DNA from: an uncultured Clostridia bacterium
Lineage (GTDB): Bacteria; Bacillota; Clostridia; Oscillospirales; JAAYOS01
Length of the DNA stretch: 64,000 bases
Direction of reading: 5' to 3'
Assembly: GCA_947593925.1 (NCBI GenBank)
Contig: CANQDU010000003.1
Span: 62,001 to 126,000 of the forward strand
Shown here: piece after piece, positions 18,517-28,074 of the stretch
Position numbering within the stretch: the first letter of the stretch is position 1
How the letters are laid out: each line of letters starts with the position of its first letter
The notes under the pieces: generated by a model
What the model was told of the DNA's origin: nothing
Databases searched by the model: none
Seen by the model: the letters and a program-made list of their open reading frames with translations, nothing else
Translations under genes and position numbers: made by a program

Positions 18517-18545
18517 CCGGGGAGAGGACGCCTCTCCCCGGTTCC
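18517..18545 (+). terminator. Hairpin between the oxidoreductase and LacI genes
   Basis: A perfect 11-bp stem (CCGGGGAGAGG / CCTCTCCCCGG) with a 3-base loop begins nine bases after the oxidoreductase stop. Only a short pyrimidine run follows, so it may be a partial terminator or an mRNA-processing element. Confidence 0.5.
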
Positions 18546-18570
18546 ATATATCAAGACGGGGGGTTCGGTT

Positions 18571-19578
18571 ATGGCGACTATTCAGGATGTTGCAAAGCTC
18601 GCGGGAGTCTCTACCGCTACCGTGTCGCGCGTTCTGAACGAAAATTACAAAGTGAGCGACAAGCGGCGTCAGCTCGTGCTTGACGCGGTGCGGGAGCTCG
18701 GCTACCGTCCGAACATCATCGGCCGGAACCTCAGCCGCAGTGAGAACCGCACGATACTTGTCGTGAGCTCGTGGATAGACGACGATATGCTCCACGGCGC
18801 AAGCTACGCCGCAAAGGAGCTCGGCTACGACCTCATCCTCTCCTACACCACCGAGGAGGACGACAAGGACGCGCTCAAGTACTTCGAGAACGGGCTTGCG
18901 GGAGGCATAATGTTCATCAACTTCCGCGGCACCGACAGCAGGATAGCAAAGCTCGGCGCGGAATACCCCATCGTACAGTGCGCCGAGTACGTTGACTTTC
19001 CCGAGGCGTGCCTTGTCTCGATACGGGACGACGATGCGATAGCAGAGCTCACCGACATGCTCGCAGACGAGGGACGCCGCCGCTTCGCGTTCATCGGACC
19101 CGGCAGCCGCCAAAACTACACCATCCACTATGCCGAGGCGCGCGAACAGGGACTCCGCCGCGCGCTGCAAAAGCGCGGCATCCCGCTTGACGAGCGCTTC
19201 GTTGTCCGCTACCCCACCCCCGGCAGCAGCTTTGAAGCGGCGGAGCGGACGGCGGACGAGTGGCTTGCCCTGCCCGCGGAGGAGCGTCCGGACGCGATAA
19301 TCTGCGCCTCCGACACGATAGCCCTCGCCTGCATGAACCGCCTGATACGCGGCGGAATGAGCATCCCGCGCGACGCCGCGATAACCGGCTTTGACAACCG
19401 CCGCGCAGTCTACGCCAACCCGAAGCTCACCACCGTTGACCAGCCGTTCTTCGAGATGGGCGCGGAGTGTGTGCGTATGCTCGTGAACATCATGAGCGGC
19501 AAGGAAGTCGAGGAGAAGCGTATCTTCCTCGACCACAAGATAATCGTTCGCGGCTCCACCGACCCGACGCTGGAGTGA
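18571..19578 (+). CDS. LacI-family transcriptional regulator
   Basis: A 335-residue DNA-binding regulator. The N-terminal helix-turn-helix is canonical: TIQDVAKLAGVSTATVSRVL followed by the hinge-helix region NIIGRNLSRSE. The remainder is a periplasmic-binding-protein-like effector domain ending with ITGFDNRRAVYANPKLTTVDQP, typical of the family. GGGGGG precedes the ATG. It lies behind the Gfo/Idh/MocA gene and is the best candidate to regulate it in response to a sugar. The operator and effector are unknown. Confidence 0.92.
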   Translation: MATIQDVAKLAGVSTATVSRVLNENYKVSDKRRQLVLDAVRELGYRPNIIGRNLSRSENRTILVVSSWIDDDMLHGASYAAKELGYDLILSYTTEEDDKDALKYFENGLAGGIMFINFRGTDSRIAKLGAEYPIVQCAEYVDFPEACLVSIRDDDAIAELTDMLADEGRRRFAFIGPGSRQNYTIHYAEAREQGLRRALQKRGIPLDERFVVRYPTPGSSFEAAERTADEWLALPAEERPDAIICASDTIALACMNRLIRGGMSIPRDAAITGFDNRRAVYANPKLTTVDQPFFEMGAECVRMLVNIMSGKEVEEKRIFLDHKIIVRGSTDPTLE

Positions 19579-19638
19579 CGTTTGCGGCGGATCGCCGCTG
19601 ACCTTGCGCTACTCGTGCTCGCTGTGATTTTTGCAAAT

Positions 19639-19675
19639 AAAAGCGCCCCGAAACGGATGTTTCGGGGCGCTTTTT
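19639..19675. terminator. Bidirectional intrinsic terminator
   Basis: AAAAGCGCCCCGAAAC and GTTTCGGGGCGCTTTT form a 16-bp stem around GGAT, with an A-run on one side and a T-run on the other. It separates the LacI gene (plus) from the flavoprotein gene (minus) and suits both directions. Confidence 0.92.
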
Positions 19676-19693
19676 GTGTTGGCGTATCGGCCT

Positions 19694-21259
19694 TTACTTC
19701 CCGTAGATAATGCTTTCCGCTACCCTCATACCGTCCACGGCGGCGCTGATGATGCCGCCGGCGTAGCCGCAGCCCTCGCCGCAGGGGTAGAGACCCCGCA
19801 CGCTCGAGACGCAGTTCCCGTCGCGCAGTATCCGCACGGGCGAGCTTGAGCGGCTCTCGACGCCGATAAGGAGCGCGTCCGCCGTGTCAAACCCGCGGAG
19901 CTTCCGTCCGAATATGCGTATCCCGTCGCGGAGCGAGTCCGCGACGTATCCCGGCAGGACTTCCCGCAGGTCGCACGGCGTGACGCCGGGGCGGTATGTG
20001 GAGCCGAGGCTTCCCGACGGCGTTTTCCCGCCGAGCAGGTCGCCCACGCGCTCCGCCGGTGCGCGGTAGTCCGAGCCTCCGGCGCGGAACGCCGCGCGCT
20101 CGAGGCGGCGCTGGAGCTCCACCCCCGCGAGGACGCCTCCCTCCTCGCCGAAGTCCTCCGCGCCGACGCCGACGAGGAGCGCGGAGTTTGCAAACTCTCC
20201 GTCCCGCGCGTGCAGACTCATCCCGTTCGTGACTACGCCGCCGCGCTCGCTTGCCGCCGCGACGACCTGTCCGCCGGGGCACATACAGAAGGTGTAAACC
20301 CCGCGCCCGCTTTCGAGGTGCGCAGCGAGCTTGTACTCCGCCGGAGGCAGAGTCCCCCGCGTGCGGCCGTACTGTGCGAAGTCTATCAGCTCCTGCCGGT
20401 GCTCTATCCTCACGCCGACCGAGAACGCCTTCCGCTCCATCGCGACGCCGCCGTCGCGGAGCATTTCAAAGGTGTCCCGCGCGCTGTGTCCTATCGCGAG
20501 GACGGCGGCGCGGGTCGGAAGCTCGTACTCACCACGCTCAGACGTGACTCTGAGGCTTCTCAGCGCGCCCTCCGGCGCGTCGAAGCCCTCAAATCTTTCC
20601 CCGAAGCGGAACTCTCCGCCCATACGCTCTATCGCGGAGCGGATGCTTTTCACGACGCCGCGAAGCAGGTCGGTCCCGATGTGCGGGTGCGCGAGGTATC
20701 CTATCTCCTCCGGCGCTCCCGCCTCGATGAACGCGTCGAGCACCGAGCGGATGCGCGGGTCCTTCGTGCCGGTGGTGAGCTTACCGTCCGAGAAGGTTCC
20801 GGCGCCGCCCTCGCCGAACTGCACGTTGCACTCCGGGTCGAGCGCGCCGCCTGACCAGAAGCTCTCCACCTTGCGGACGCGCTCGTCCACCGGCCGTCCT
20901 CGTTCGAGGACTATCGGACGAAGTCCCGCGCGCGCAAGCTGAAGCGCCGCGAACAGTCCCGCGGGCCCGCTTCCGATGACTGTCGGGCGGGGCACGTCGG
21001 CGCCGTCGCATCCGCGCTCCGCCGCGCGCTGTAAAGTCTCCGAGCTTGACAGCATTTTCTCCGCCGGCGCGTCGTCCTCGTCCACCGCGACGCTGTACAC
21101 TCGGAAGATATTCGGCTTCTTCCGGGCGTCGAGAGACTCCTTGAGTATCCGCACCCGCGCCGTAAAGCTTTCCGGCTTCACACCGGCTCTGCGCGCGATC
21201 GCCGCGCGCAGCTCCTCCGGCGTGTGCTCCGCCGGGAGCTTTATCTCGCTTATCCTCAT
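19694..21259 (-). CDS. FAD-dependent oxidoreductase, uncharacterised (COG2509-like)
   Basis: A 521-residue flavoprotein. The N-terminal 80 residues form a small alpha/beta domain, followed by the dinucleotide motif VIGSGPAGLFAALQLARAG, the cysteine-containing ECNVQFGEGGAGTFSDGKL segment and a C-terminal GEGCGYAGGIISAAVDGMR that closes the FAD site. These match the widespread but uncharacterised FAD-dependent dehydrogenase family common in Firmicutes. The true start is the ATG at 21259, which overlaps the stop of the next flavoprotein gene as ATGA, so the two are translationally coupled. The reaction is unknown. Confidence 0.85.
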   Translation of the reverse strand: MRISEIKLPAEHTPEELRAAIARRAGVKPESFTARVRILKESLDARKKPNIFRVYSVAVDEDDAPAEKMLSSSETLQRAAERGCDGADVPRPTVIGSGPAGLFAALQLARAGLRPIVLERGRPVDERVRKVESFWSGGALDPECNVQFGEGGAGTFSDGKLTTGTKDPRIRSVLDAFIEAGAPEEIGYLAHPHIGTDLLRGVVKSIRSAIERMGGEFRFGERFEGFDAPEGALRSLRVTSERGEYELPTRAAVLAIGHSARDTFEMLRDGGVAMERKAFSVGVRIEHRQELIDFAQYGRTRGTLPPAEYKLAAHLESGRGVYTFCMCPGGQVVAAASERGGVVTNGMSLHARDGEFANSALLVGVGAEDFGEEGGVLAGVELQRRLERAAFRAGGSDYRAPAERVGDLLGGKTPSGSLGSTYRPGVTPCDLREVLPGYVADSLRDGIRIFGRKLRGFDTADALLIGVESRSSSPVRILRDGNCVSSVRGLYPCGEGCGYAGGIISAAVDGMRVAESIIYGK

Positions 21260-22488
21260 TTCTCCGCCGCCTCCAACGCCCGCGCGGAGGCGCATCCCGC
21301 CGTGACGCCGGTCGCCCACGCCCAGTGGAGGTTGTAACCGCCGCAGTCGCCGTGGACGTCGAGCAGCTCCCCCGCCGCGTAAAGGCGCGGGTGCTGGAGG
21401 CTCTCCATCGTCTCGGGGTCGAACTGTGCGGCGCGGACGCCGCCCGCAGTCACCTGTGCGTTCTCCCAGCCCATCCTGCCGGACACCCGGAACTCCAGCC
21501 GCTTGAGCGCCGATGCGATGCGCTCGAGCGTATCGCCGTCAAAGGATGACACCGGCCTCGACAGCTTCTCGACGCCGGCGGCGCGGAGGACGAGGTTTCC
21601 GAGACGCTTTTGAAGCATACCCGCGAAGAAGTCCTCCGCCGTATGTGTAAAGAAAATCGCTTTACGATTTTCAAGTTCGTCAAGGAGTTTACCTTTACTA
21701 ATTTCCGGGCAGAGGTCGAGCGTCACCGTGTCGCACTCCTCGTGCGCCGTTATCTGGAATATCGGTATGCCGGACAGTCCGTACTCGGTAAAAAGCACCT
21801 CGCCGCGCTCGCTGTGGACGAGCCGTCCTCTTGAGAAGGCGCTCGCCTCCGCGCGGACGCGCACTCCCTTCAGCGCCGCGACGGACGGCCGCTCGACCTT
21901 TAGCTGTACGAGCGCCGGAAGCAGCGGCGTCACCTCATAGCCGAGGGCGCGAAGGAGTTCTATACCGCTCCCGTCCGAGCCGAGCGACGGCGCGGCGCGT
22001 CCGCCCGTCGCGACTATCACCGCGTCCGCCGTGAGTTCCGTTCCGTCCGCCGAGAGTATGCGCCACTCTCCGCCCTGGGTCTGCGGCGGCAGGAGCTTCG
22101 CCGCCCGGAAGTCCGTCGCCGTCTCCGCGCCGGACGCGGCGGCGCGGAGCGCGTCGAGAAGTCCCGCCGCACTCTCGCTCATGGGGTACACTCTGCCGTC
22201 CTCAATATATTCCGGCACGCCGACCGAGCGGAAGAACTTCACGGCGTCCTCCGTTCCGAAGCGTGAGATCACCCGCTCCGCGAAGCGGACGTCTCCGTGG
22301 TAGTGCGCGGCGGATATGTCGGTATTTGTGAAGTTGCAGCGCCCGTTGCCGGTGGAGAGCAGCTTCTTTCCCACTCGCGCAAGGCGCTCCGCTATCACGA
22401 CGCGCACGCGCCCCTCCGACGTGCGGAGGGCGCTCACCGCGGCGGCAAGACCCGCCGCTCCGCCGCCGAGTATCGCAAGCGTCTTCAA
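21256..22488 (-). CDS. NAD(P)/FAD-dependent oxidoreductase, HI0933/YhiN family
   Basis: A 410-residue flavoprotein with ILGGGAAGLAAAVSA at the N-terminus, the family motif GKKLLSTGNGRCNFTN near residue 45, and the C-terminal GELLDVHGDCGGYNLHWAW segment typical of HI0933 proteins, which are often annotated as aminoacetone oxidases on weak grounds. The start is a TTG preceded by GGAG and overlaps the stop of the ATPase gene as TTGA. The downstream flavoprotein overlaps by four bases. The physiological substrate is unknown. Confidence 0.87.
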   Translation of the reverse strand: MKTLAILGGGAAGLAAAVSALRTSEGRVRVVIAERLARVGKKLLSTGNGRCNFTNTDISAAHYHGDVRFAERVISRFGTEDAVKFFRSVGVPEYIEDGRVYPMSESAAGLLDALRAAASGAETATDFRAAKLLPPQTQGGEWRILSADGTELTADAVIVATGGRAAPSLGSDGSGIELLRALGYEVTPLLPALVQLKVERPSVAALKGVRVRAEASAFSRGRLVHSERGEVLFTEYGLSGIPIFQITAHEECDTVTLDLCPEISKGKLLDELENRKAIFFTHTAEDFFAGMLQKRLGNLVLRAAGVEKLSRPVSSFDGDTLERIASALKRLEFRVSGRMGWENAQVTAGGVRAAQFDPETMESLQHPRLYAAGELLDVHGDCGGYNLHWAWATGVTAGCASARALEAAEK

Positions 22489-23429
22489 CTCTTCTCCTCC
22501 TCGGCGGGCGGCGCGGATATGACCACCCTGCCCTCCGAATACTCAAGGCGAACCTTGTTGCCGTTGACACCCAGCCTGTCAAGCAGCTCGCGCGGTATCT
22601 GCACGCGTCCCGCGCGGTCGAGCACCGCGAACTCATCCTGCGTCTCGCCGCCCTCCTCCGCGAGGCTCGCGACGTCGCTGAGGTCGCGCTTCACTATAAA
22701 CTCGCTTGCGGTCTTGCCGTCGCGTATGGCGACGACGCGCTCGACCTTCTTTGCAAGCATCCTGTCATGGGTGACTATAACTATCGTCGTACCGAGCTCG
22801 CGGTTGAGCTCGCGGAACACGTCGAGGATGTAACTCGCCGTCGCCGCATCGACCGAGCCGGTGGGCTCGTCCGCAAGCAGAAGCTTCGGGTTGTTCGCGA
22901 GCGCGAGGGCTATCGCCACCCTCTGCTGTTCGCCGCCGGAGAGCATCTGGAGCCTGCTGTTCTTCCTGTGCCCCATGCCTACGAGCTCGAGAAGCTGCAG
23001 GGCGCGTGTCCTGCGATTGTCCGATAGCTGAAGCGCTCCGTCCTCGCGCGGCATATCCGCCTTGCAGAAGCTCATCGGCATCATGACGTTCTGCACTGCC
23101 GTGAGGTACGGCAGAAGGTTCCGCGCGTTGTTCTGCCACACGAACCCGACGGTGTACCGCTTGTAATCGACCAGCTGCTTTTCGTCGAGCTTGAACAGAT
23201 CCTTCCCGTCCACGATGAGCCGTCCGGCGCTCGGACGGTCGAGCCCGCCTATCATGTTGAGGAAGGTGCTCTTGCCCGAGCCGCTGTTGCCGATTATCGC
23301 CATCAGCTCGCCCCGCGCGACGGTGAGCTCGAGCCCCTGGAGCGCGAGGACTTCAAGATCCCTCGTCTTGTAGATCTTGACGAGGTCCTGGCACTCTATT
23401 ATGTTGTCGCGCACAGCCGTCTCATTCAT
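22485..23429 (-). CDS. ABC transporter ATP-binding protein with C-terminal AbrB-like domain
   Basis: A MacB/LolD-type ATPase: Walker A GNSGSGKSTF near residue 50, a variant Q-loop FVWQNNARNL, signature LSGGEQQRVAIALALA, and Walker B LLLADEPTGSVD. After the ATPase, about residues 265-314 read as a looped-hinge AbrB/SpoVT-like DNA-binding fold (LDRAGRVQIPRELLDRLGV then GRVVIS). I chose the ATG at 23429 because it aligns with the family N-terminus; it overlaps the upstream ATPase stop by eight bases. It belongs to the adaptor-permease-ATPase export operon. Whether the tail binds DNA or only dimerises is unknown. Confidence 0.85.
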   Translation of the reverse strand: MNETAVRDNIIECQDLVKIYKTRDLEVLALQGLELTVARGELMAIIGNSGSGKSTFLNMIGGLDRPSAGRLIVDGKDLFKLDEKQLVDYKRYTVGFVWQNNARNLLPYLTAVQNVMMPMSFCKADMPREDGALQLSDNRRTRALQLLELVGMGHRKNSRLQMLSGGEQQRVAIALALANNPKLLLADEPTGSVDAATASYILDVFRELNRELGTTIVIVTHDRMLAKKVERVVAIRDGKTASEFIVKRDLSDVASLAEEGGETQDEFAVLDRAGRVQIPRELLDRLGVNGNKVRLEYSEGRVVISAPPAEEEKS

Positions 23430-24114
23430 CGGAGTCCACCCCCTGCACGAGTTTTCCGTCCGCGAGCTCGTAGGTACAGTCCGCAAGGCCGACGAGCCCC
23501 ACGTCGTGCGTGGTCATGACGAGGGTGACGCCCTCGCTCTCGATAAGCTCGCGGAAGGTCTTCATGACCGAGAGGCCGGTGGCGGTGTCCAGCTCCGCCG
23601 TGGGCTCGTCCGCGAACAGCACCGCAGGACGGTGCGCTATAGCGCGCGCTATCGCGACGCGCTGCTGCTCGCCGCCGGACATCTCCTGCGGCATGTGATC
23701 CATCCGCGAACCGAGGCCGACGAGCCGCAGACACTCCTCCGCGCGGCGGCGGCGCTCCGCCGCCGGAACACCCGCTATGCGGAGTCCGAACTCCACGTTC
23801 TCATACGCCGTCATTATGCTGACGAGCGCCACCGACTGGAATACGAAGCCTATCTTTTTTCGGCGTATGGCGTCCCGCTCCGGCTCGGAGGCAGCGGTGA
23901 TGTCCACGCCGTCCACCGTGACAGTGCCGGCCGTCGGACGGTCGAGCGCGCCGAGGATGTTCATAAGCGTCGTCTTTCCCGAGCCGCTGCGGCCGCGGAG
24001 CATCGTGAGCTTTCCCTTCGGGATGCCGAGAGTTATATCGCTGAGAGCCCAGAAGTCGTTCTCCCCCGCCCTGAAGGAGCGGGACACGCCCTCCGCCGTG
24101 ATGATGTTTTCCAT
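23422..24114 (-). CDS. ABC transporter ATP-binding protein (MacB/LolD type)
   Basis: A 230-residue ATPase with Walker A GRSGSGKTTL near residue 41, Q-loop FVFQSVALVSIM, signature MSGGEQQRVAIARAIA, Walker B VLFADEPTAELD and the switch histidine in MTTHD. It lies immediately after the FtsX-type permease and before a second ATPase, so the transporter may use a heterodimer of the two. No extra domain is present, unlike its neighbour. Confidence 0.92.
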   Translation of the reverse strand: MENIITAEGVSRSFRAGENDFWALSDITLGIPKGKLTMLRGRSGSGKTTLMNILGALDRPTAGTVTVDGVDITAASEPERDAIRRKKIGFVFQSVALVSIMTAYENVEFGLRIAGVPAAERRRRAEECLRLVGLGSRMDHMPQEMSGGEQQRVAIARAIAHRPAVLFADEPTAELDTATGLSVMKTFRELIESEGVTLVMTTHDVGLVGLADCTYELADGKLVQGVDSDE

Positions 24115-24127
24115 TCGCGTCCCCTCC

Positions 24128-26926
24128 TCAGTCTTCTCCGAGCTTTAAAGCCTGCGCTATGCGTATCTTCGAGATAAGCACGCAGAGCACCGCAATGCAC
24201 ACTATTAGCATCACGCCTATCACGATAAACAGCCGCGCAAAGTCGCTCCCCTCCATGGCTATCCGGAGCGGCAGGACGTTCTGTCCCGCGGCGTAGCCCA
24301 TCTGTATGAGCGGCACGAAGAAGTGCGAGGCAAGGAGCCCCACCCCCACGCCGAAGCCAATCGACACGCCGGATATGAACACCTGCTCCGAGAGAAGCAT
24401 CGAGAATATGCCCCGCATCGACATACCCATCGCGCGGAATATACCGAACTGCAGCACCCGCGAGCGTATCGAGAGTATCCAGTATATCAGGAAGCCGGTC
24501 ATGCAGACCGCGAGCACGATTATGAAGCCGACGGTGAGGACGCCGTTCGTGCCCTGAAGCACCGGGTCGTTCTTCTCGGCGACGACCGCCGCGTCCGCGT
24601 CAAGGAACACCTCGAAGCGCATATCCTGCGCCTCCGCGAGGTCGTAGACCGGCTGTGCGCCCTCCGGGGAGTTCTTCATCCATATCTCGTAGGGAGTGAC
24701 GCCCCACTCCGCCTGTATCTGCGCGATATTCGCAATTACGAAGTAGTTCTCCTCGTAGGTGGCGCCGCCCGAGCCGTCCGCCCGCGGCGTAGTCATGACG
24801 AGGCTCGGCCAGTAGTCCACAAATCCCGCTATGATGCCTGTGCTGCTGCTTCCCTCCGGGCTGTACAGGTTTATCGTGTCTCCAAGCTCTAGGCCCTGCT
24901 TTGTGTGGAAGTTTATCGAGAGCAGTACGGCGGATGCATCGGAGGCCAAAGCGTTCAGATACTCGTTCTGGTGCGCGGGAAGCTGTCCCTCGCGGAACCA
25001 CGCTATCTCGCCGAACTCCTTGGAGTCTATCGCGAGCATCGTGACGTCGTTCAGCCTCTGCGTCGGGGCGACGACGTCCTCCGTGCGCTGTACCTTCGTC
25101 AGCCGTATTCCGGCGGCGGCGAGGGGCGAATATCGCTCATAGTCGGGCTCGTACCACACCGTCTCGTCCGAGGCGGTGACGTAGCTTTTGTTCGACGTCC
25201 ACTCCTCCCGCACGACGACGTCCGCGCCGTACTCGTAGCGAATATTCTCCTCCATGTTGAGGTTTATCGTGCGCGCGGCGGAAGAGCTGAAAATGCCGGT
25301 CGCTATGGTCAGCACGAGGAATATCATGATGAATTGCTCCTCGCCCACCGACCGCGTTATCCTCAGGAAGGATGCGTAGAGCGCGGGCGGCCAGAAGCGC
25401 CGTCCCACCCGGAATATCAGCCGCATTATCCACGGGAACACGCGCACGAGCAGAAGCCCCGCGCCAACCATGAAGAGCGACGACGTGATGAAGAGCAGCG
25501 GGTCTATCCCGCCCCCTCCCGCGCTCAGAAGATCCTTCTGATTGTTGTAGGAGTAGAGACCGTATATCGACGCTCCGAGAAGTATCACGTCAAGGAACAG
25601 CTTCTGCCAGAGCGGACGTGTCGAGCGTCCCGTCTTCGTGCGCTTGTGGTCCACTATCGTTATCTTTGAATACCTGAAGGCGGGTATCGTCATCATGAGA
25701 ACGGCTAGGATCGCCGCCGCGCCGCTGTAGAGCACGGCCTCCGGAACTATCCGCGCGTTTAATGAAGCACGGCTCACGAGGCCGAGGAACCCGTCCGACG
25801 CGCCGAGCACCCTGCATATCAGGAGACCGAGCGGCAGCCCCGCAAGGAAGCTCACTCCCGCGACTATGCCGCTCTCCGCGAGGAACAGGAGTATCACCTG
25901 TCCGCGCGACGCGCCTCGGCTCTTTATCACCGCGACGGAGTTCTTCTCCTGCTCGAGTATCTCCTTTGACACCATGAATATGAAGAACGCAAAGAGTATG
26001 AATATGGGCGTCTGGAGCACCCAGAGCGTCACGGTGAGGCGGGACGCCTCGTCAAGTATGCTCTCGAGCGTCTGCGTATAGCCCGCACGGAAGCCGAGGG
26101 AGCCGTAGCGCTCGAACTCCTTCGCGCCCGCAAGCGTCGCCTCGTACACCTCGCGCGCGCCTTCGGCGTCGAGCGAGGAGTAGTCGAACAGGTCGTAGTA
26201 CTGCGCGCCGAAGTTCACTTCCTGCGGCAGGGGGTCGATAAACGTCTCGCGGAACAGATCCTCGTCCATCAGGCAGACGTCGGTGAAGGTCTGCGGCGAG
26301 TAGTACCAGTAGGGGTCGCTCTCCTCGCTGTTTATGTAGGTGCCGACGACCTTGAAGCGTACCGAGCCGCCGCTGTTGAGACGCGCCTGCTTCATCTCGA
26401 GGACTTCCCCGAGGATGAGGTCCTGTTCCACGAGCGTCCTCTCGTTTACTATGACCTCTATGACGCCGCCGTCCGGCTCGGAGGAATACATCCGCCCCGT
26501 CTCGATAGTCAGGTGACTCTCGACGCCGCTCATCGACTGGAGGCGGAGCATCCTGTCCGCCTCGGTGCGACGTCCTTCCACCCCGAGCGCCTGATAGTCG
26601 GACGTTGTGTAGACCGTCACCTTCTCCTTAAACGGGACGGGCATGCTCTCCTCAAAGGCGGCAAGCCGCTCCTCGAACTGCATCAGCCCGTCGCGCTCGC
26701 GGCCCTTGTTCATATTGAGCGAGTTGAAGCGCAGCTCCACCGCGAGCGGATAGCTGTTCCGCTCAACCTGTCTTGCGTCGAGCGTGCGGACTATCATCCG
26801 CTGAAGTATCGCGTCCGAATATATCGGGATGCTCGCGACCATCGAGCAGAGCAGGAGGTTTCCTATCAGCAGGCTTGCGACGAGCCACTTGTTTGAGAGC
26901 ATCTTTCTGAGGATGAATCCGAACAT
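24128..26926 (-). CDS. Large ABC transporter permease, FtsX/MacB type
   Basis: A 932-residue membrane protein with an N-terminal membrane segment (about 14-36), a large extracellular domain, four or more membrane segments at about 300-495 (for example WVLQTPIFILFAFFIFMV), a second extracellular domain, and three C-terminal segments. Two FtsX-like modules in one chain make it a fused double permease that could form the whole membrane part as a monomer. Such systems couple ATP hydrolysis to movements of an extracellular adaptor and often export peptides, lipids or drugs. It follows three adaptor lipoprotein genes and precedes two ATPase genes. Confidence 0.88.
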   Translation of the reverse strand: MFGFILRKMLSNKWLVASLLIGNLLLCSMVASIPIYSDAILQRMIVRTLDARQVERNSYPLAVELRFNSLNMNKGRERDGLMQFEERLAAFEESMPVPFKEKVTVYTTSDYQALGVEGRRTEADRMLRLQSMSGVESHLTIETGRMYSSEPDGGVIEVIVNERTLVEQDLILGEVLEMKQARLNSGGSVRFKVVGTYINSEESDPYWYYSPQTFTDVCLMDEDLFRETFIDPLPQEVNFGAQYYDLFDYSSLDAEGAREVYEATLAGAKEFERYGSLGFRAGYTQTLESILDEASRLTVTLWVLQTPIFILFAFFIFMVSKEILEQEKNSVAVIKSRGASRGQVILLFLAESGIVAGVSFLAGLPLGLLICRVLGASDGFLGLVSRASLNARIVPEAVLYSGAAAILAVLMMTIPAFRYSKITIVDHKRTKTGRSTRPLWQKLFLDVILLGASIYGLYSYNNQKDLLSAGGGGIDPLLFITSSLFMVGAGLLLVRVFPWIMRLIFRVGRRFWPPALYASFLRITRSVGEEQFIMIFLVLTIATGIFSSSAARTINLNMEENIRYEYGADVVVREEWTSNKSYVTASDETVWYEPDYERYSPLAAAGIRLTKVQRTEDVVAPTQRLNDVTMLAIDSKEFGEIAWFREGQLPAHQNEYLNALASDASAVLLSINFHTKQGLELGDTINLYSPEGSSSTGIIAGFVDYWPSLVMTTPRADGSGGATYEENYFVIANIAQIQAEWGVTPYEIWMKNSPEGAQPVYDLAEAQDMRFEVFLDADAAVVAEKNDPVLQGTNGVLTVGFIIVLAVCMTGFLIYWILSIRSRVLQFGIFRAMGMSMRGIFSMLLSEQVFISGVSIGFGVGVGLLASHFFVPLIQMGYAAGQNVLPLRIAMEGSDFARLFIVIGVMLIVCIAVLCVLISKIRIAQALKLGED

Positions 26927-26940
26927 TTCTCTCCCTCCCC

Positions 26941-28074
26941 TTAACCGACGCTCACATACTCGCCCTGCTCAAGGCCGGCAAGTATCTGTGTGTTCTTATC
27001 GTCCGCAAGACCCGTGACGACGAAGCGCTTCCTCGGCGACCCGTCCCGCATGACGTAGACGTACCTCTTGCCCTCCTCGCTTTTCAGCGCGCTGTTCGGT
27101 ACGACCACAACGCCGTCAAGCGAGAAACGCTCGACCTCCACCCGTATGCGCGGCATGAACCTTCCCGCGCCGTCCGACGCAAGGACTGCGTTCGCGGCCT
27201 CCATAAGCTCGTCCGGTATCTCCACCGTAAAGGAACCCGTGTCCTCGCCCCGGTTTATCGGCGCGTCGAGCACGCGGCTCTCTATGTCTCCGTCGGCGAG
27301 GTCGGTCCTTATTATCGCTTTCTCGCCGTAACGCGGAACGCCTGTGATGTCGCTCGGCGCGGTGACGGCGATATCCTCGTAGCTTATGAAGGTACACACC
27401 CGGCGGCCGTATTCCACTGGCAGCCCCGCCCCGAGGCTCTCGAGCGAATAGACGCATCCGCGCGCCGGGGCGTAGACGGTGTCCTCCGCCGCGCGCTCGC
27501 TAAACTCATCGAGCGTCTCCCGAGCCGCCGCGACGCGGTCCTCGGCGCTCCGCTCGGCAGCCTCAAGCTGAAGCTCCGCGCGCTCAAGGGCGAGCTCCGC
27601 GCGGCGGTACGCGCGCGCGTCCGACCTGTCCGCCGCCGCGAGCGCTTCCCTCGCCGACGCGGCGGCGCTCCGCGCGGTATCTACCGCGCGCTCCGTTTCG
27701 CTTTTCGCTATCTCAAGCTCCGCCTCGAGGCGCTGACGCTCCGCCGCGCTCGTCTCTATCGTAAATCGCGCTATCGGCGCGCCTTCCTCCACCGTGTCGC
27801 CTGCGGAGACATAGTATTCGGCAAAGCGCGCGCCGCTGAATTCACAGTATATGTCCTGCGTCGCAAAGGATACGGAGGCGTCGGCCGACATGCTGCGCGA
27901 TATGCCGCCCACCGTGACCTCCGCCGTGCGCGTCGAGCCGGAGGAGCTTCCTCCGCTCCTCTCCACGGGCTTTATCAGCGCCTCTCCCGCGCTCTTGCTC
28001 TCCGAGCAGGAGACGAGGAAAAATGCCGCCGTCGCCGCGAGCAGCAGCGCGCAAAGTCTCTTAGCCGCCGACAT
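26941..28074 (-). CDS. Membrane-fusion (HlyD/MacA-like) lipoprotein, third of three
   Basis: An extracytoplasmic adaptor of 377 residues. The N-terminal signal has a lipobox (FLVSC), then a low-complexity Ser/Gly linker, a beta-barrel/lipoyl segment, a roughly 100-residue helical hairpin rich in Ala/Glu/Arg, and C-terminal beta domains ending in YVSVG. I prefer the ATG at 28074, which has GAGGGGG at suitable distance; another ATG at 28083 lies directly next to that site. It overlaps the preceding adaptor gene. Confidence 0.87.
   Translation of the reverse strand: MSAAKRLCALLLAATAAFFLVSCSESKSAGEALIKPVERSGGSSSGSTRTAEVTVGGISRSMSADASVSFATQDIYCEFSGARFAEYYVSAGDTVEEGAPIARFTIETSAAERQRLEAELEIAKSETERAVDTARSAAASAREALAAADRSDARAYRRAELALERAELQLEAAERSAEDRVAAARETLDEFSERAAEDTVYAPARGCVYSLESLGAGLPVEYGRRVCTFISYEDIAVTAPSDITGVPRYGEKAIIRTDLADGDIESRVLDAPINRGEDTGSFTVEIPDELMEAANAVLASDGAGRFMPRIRVEVERFSLDGVVVVPNSALKSEEGKRYVYVMRDGSPRKRFVVTGLADDKNTQILAGLEQGEYVSVG

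Noticed and set aside
17372..19536. Two minus-strand frames of about 390 codons
   Set aside because: They mirror the Gfo/Idh/MocA and LacI genes, which have clear motifs, promoters and ribosome sites.
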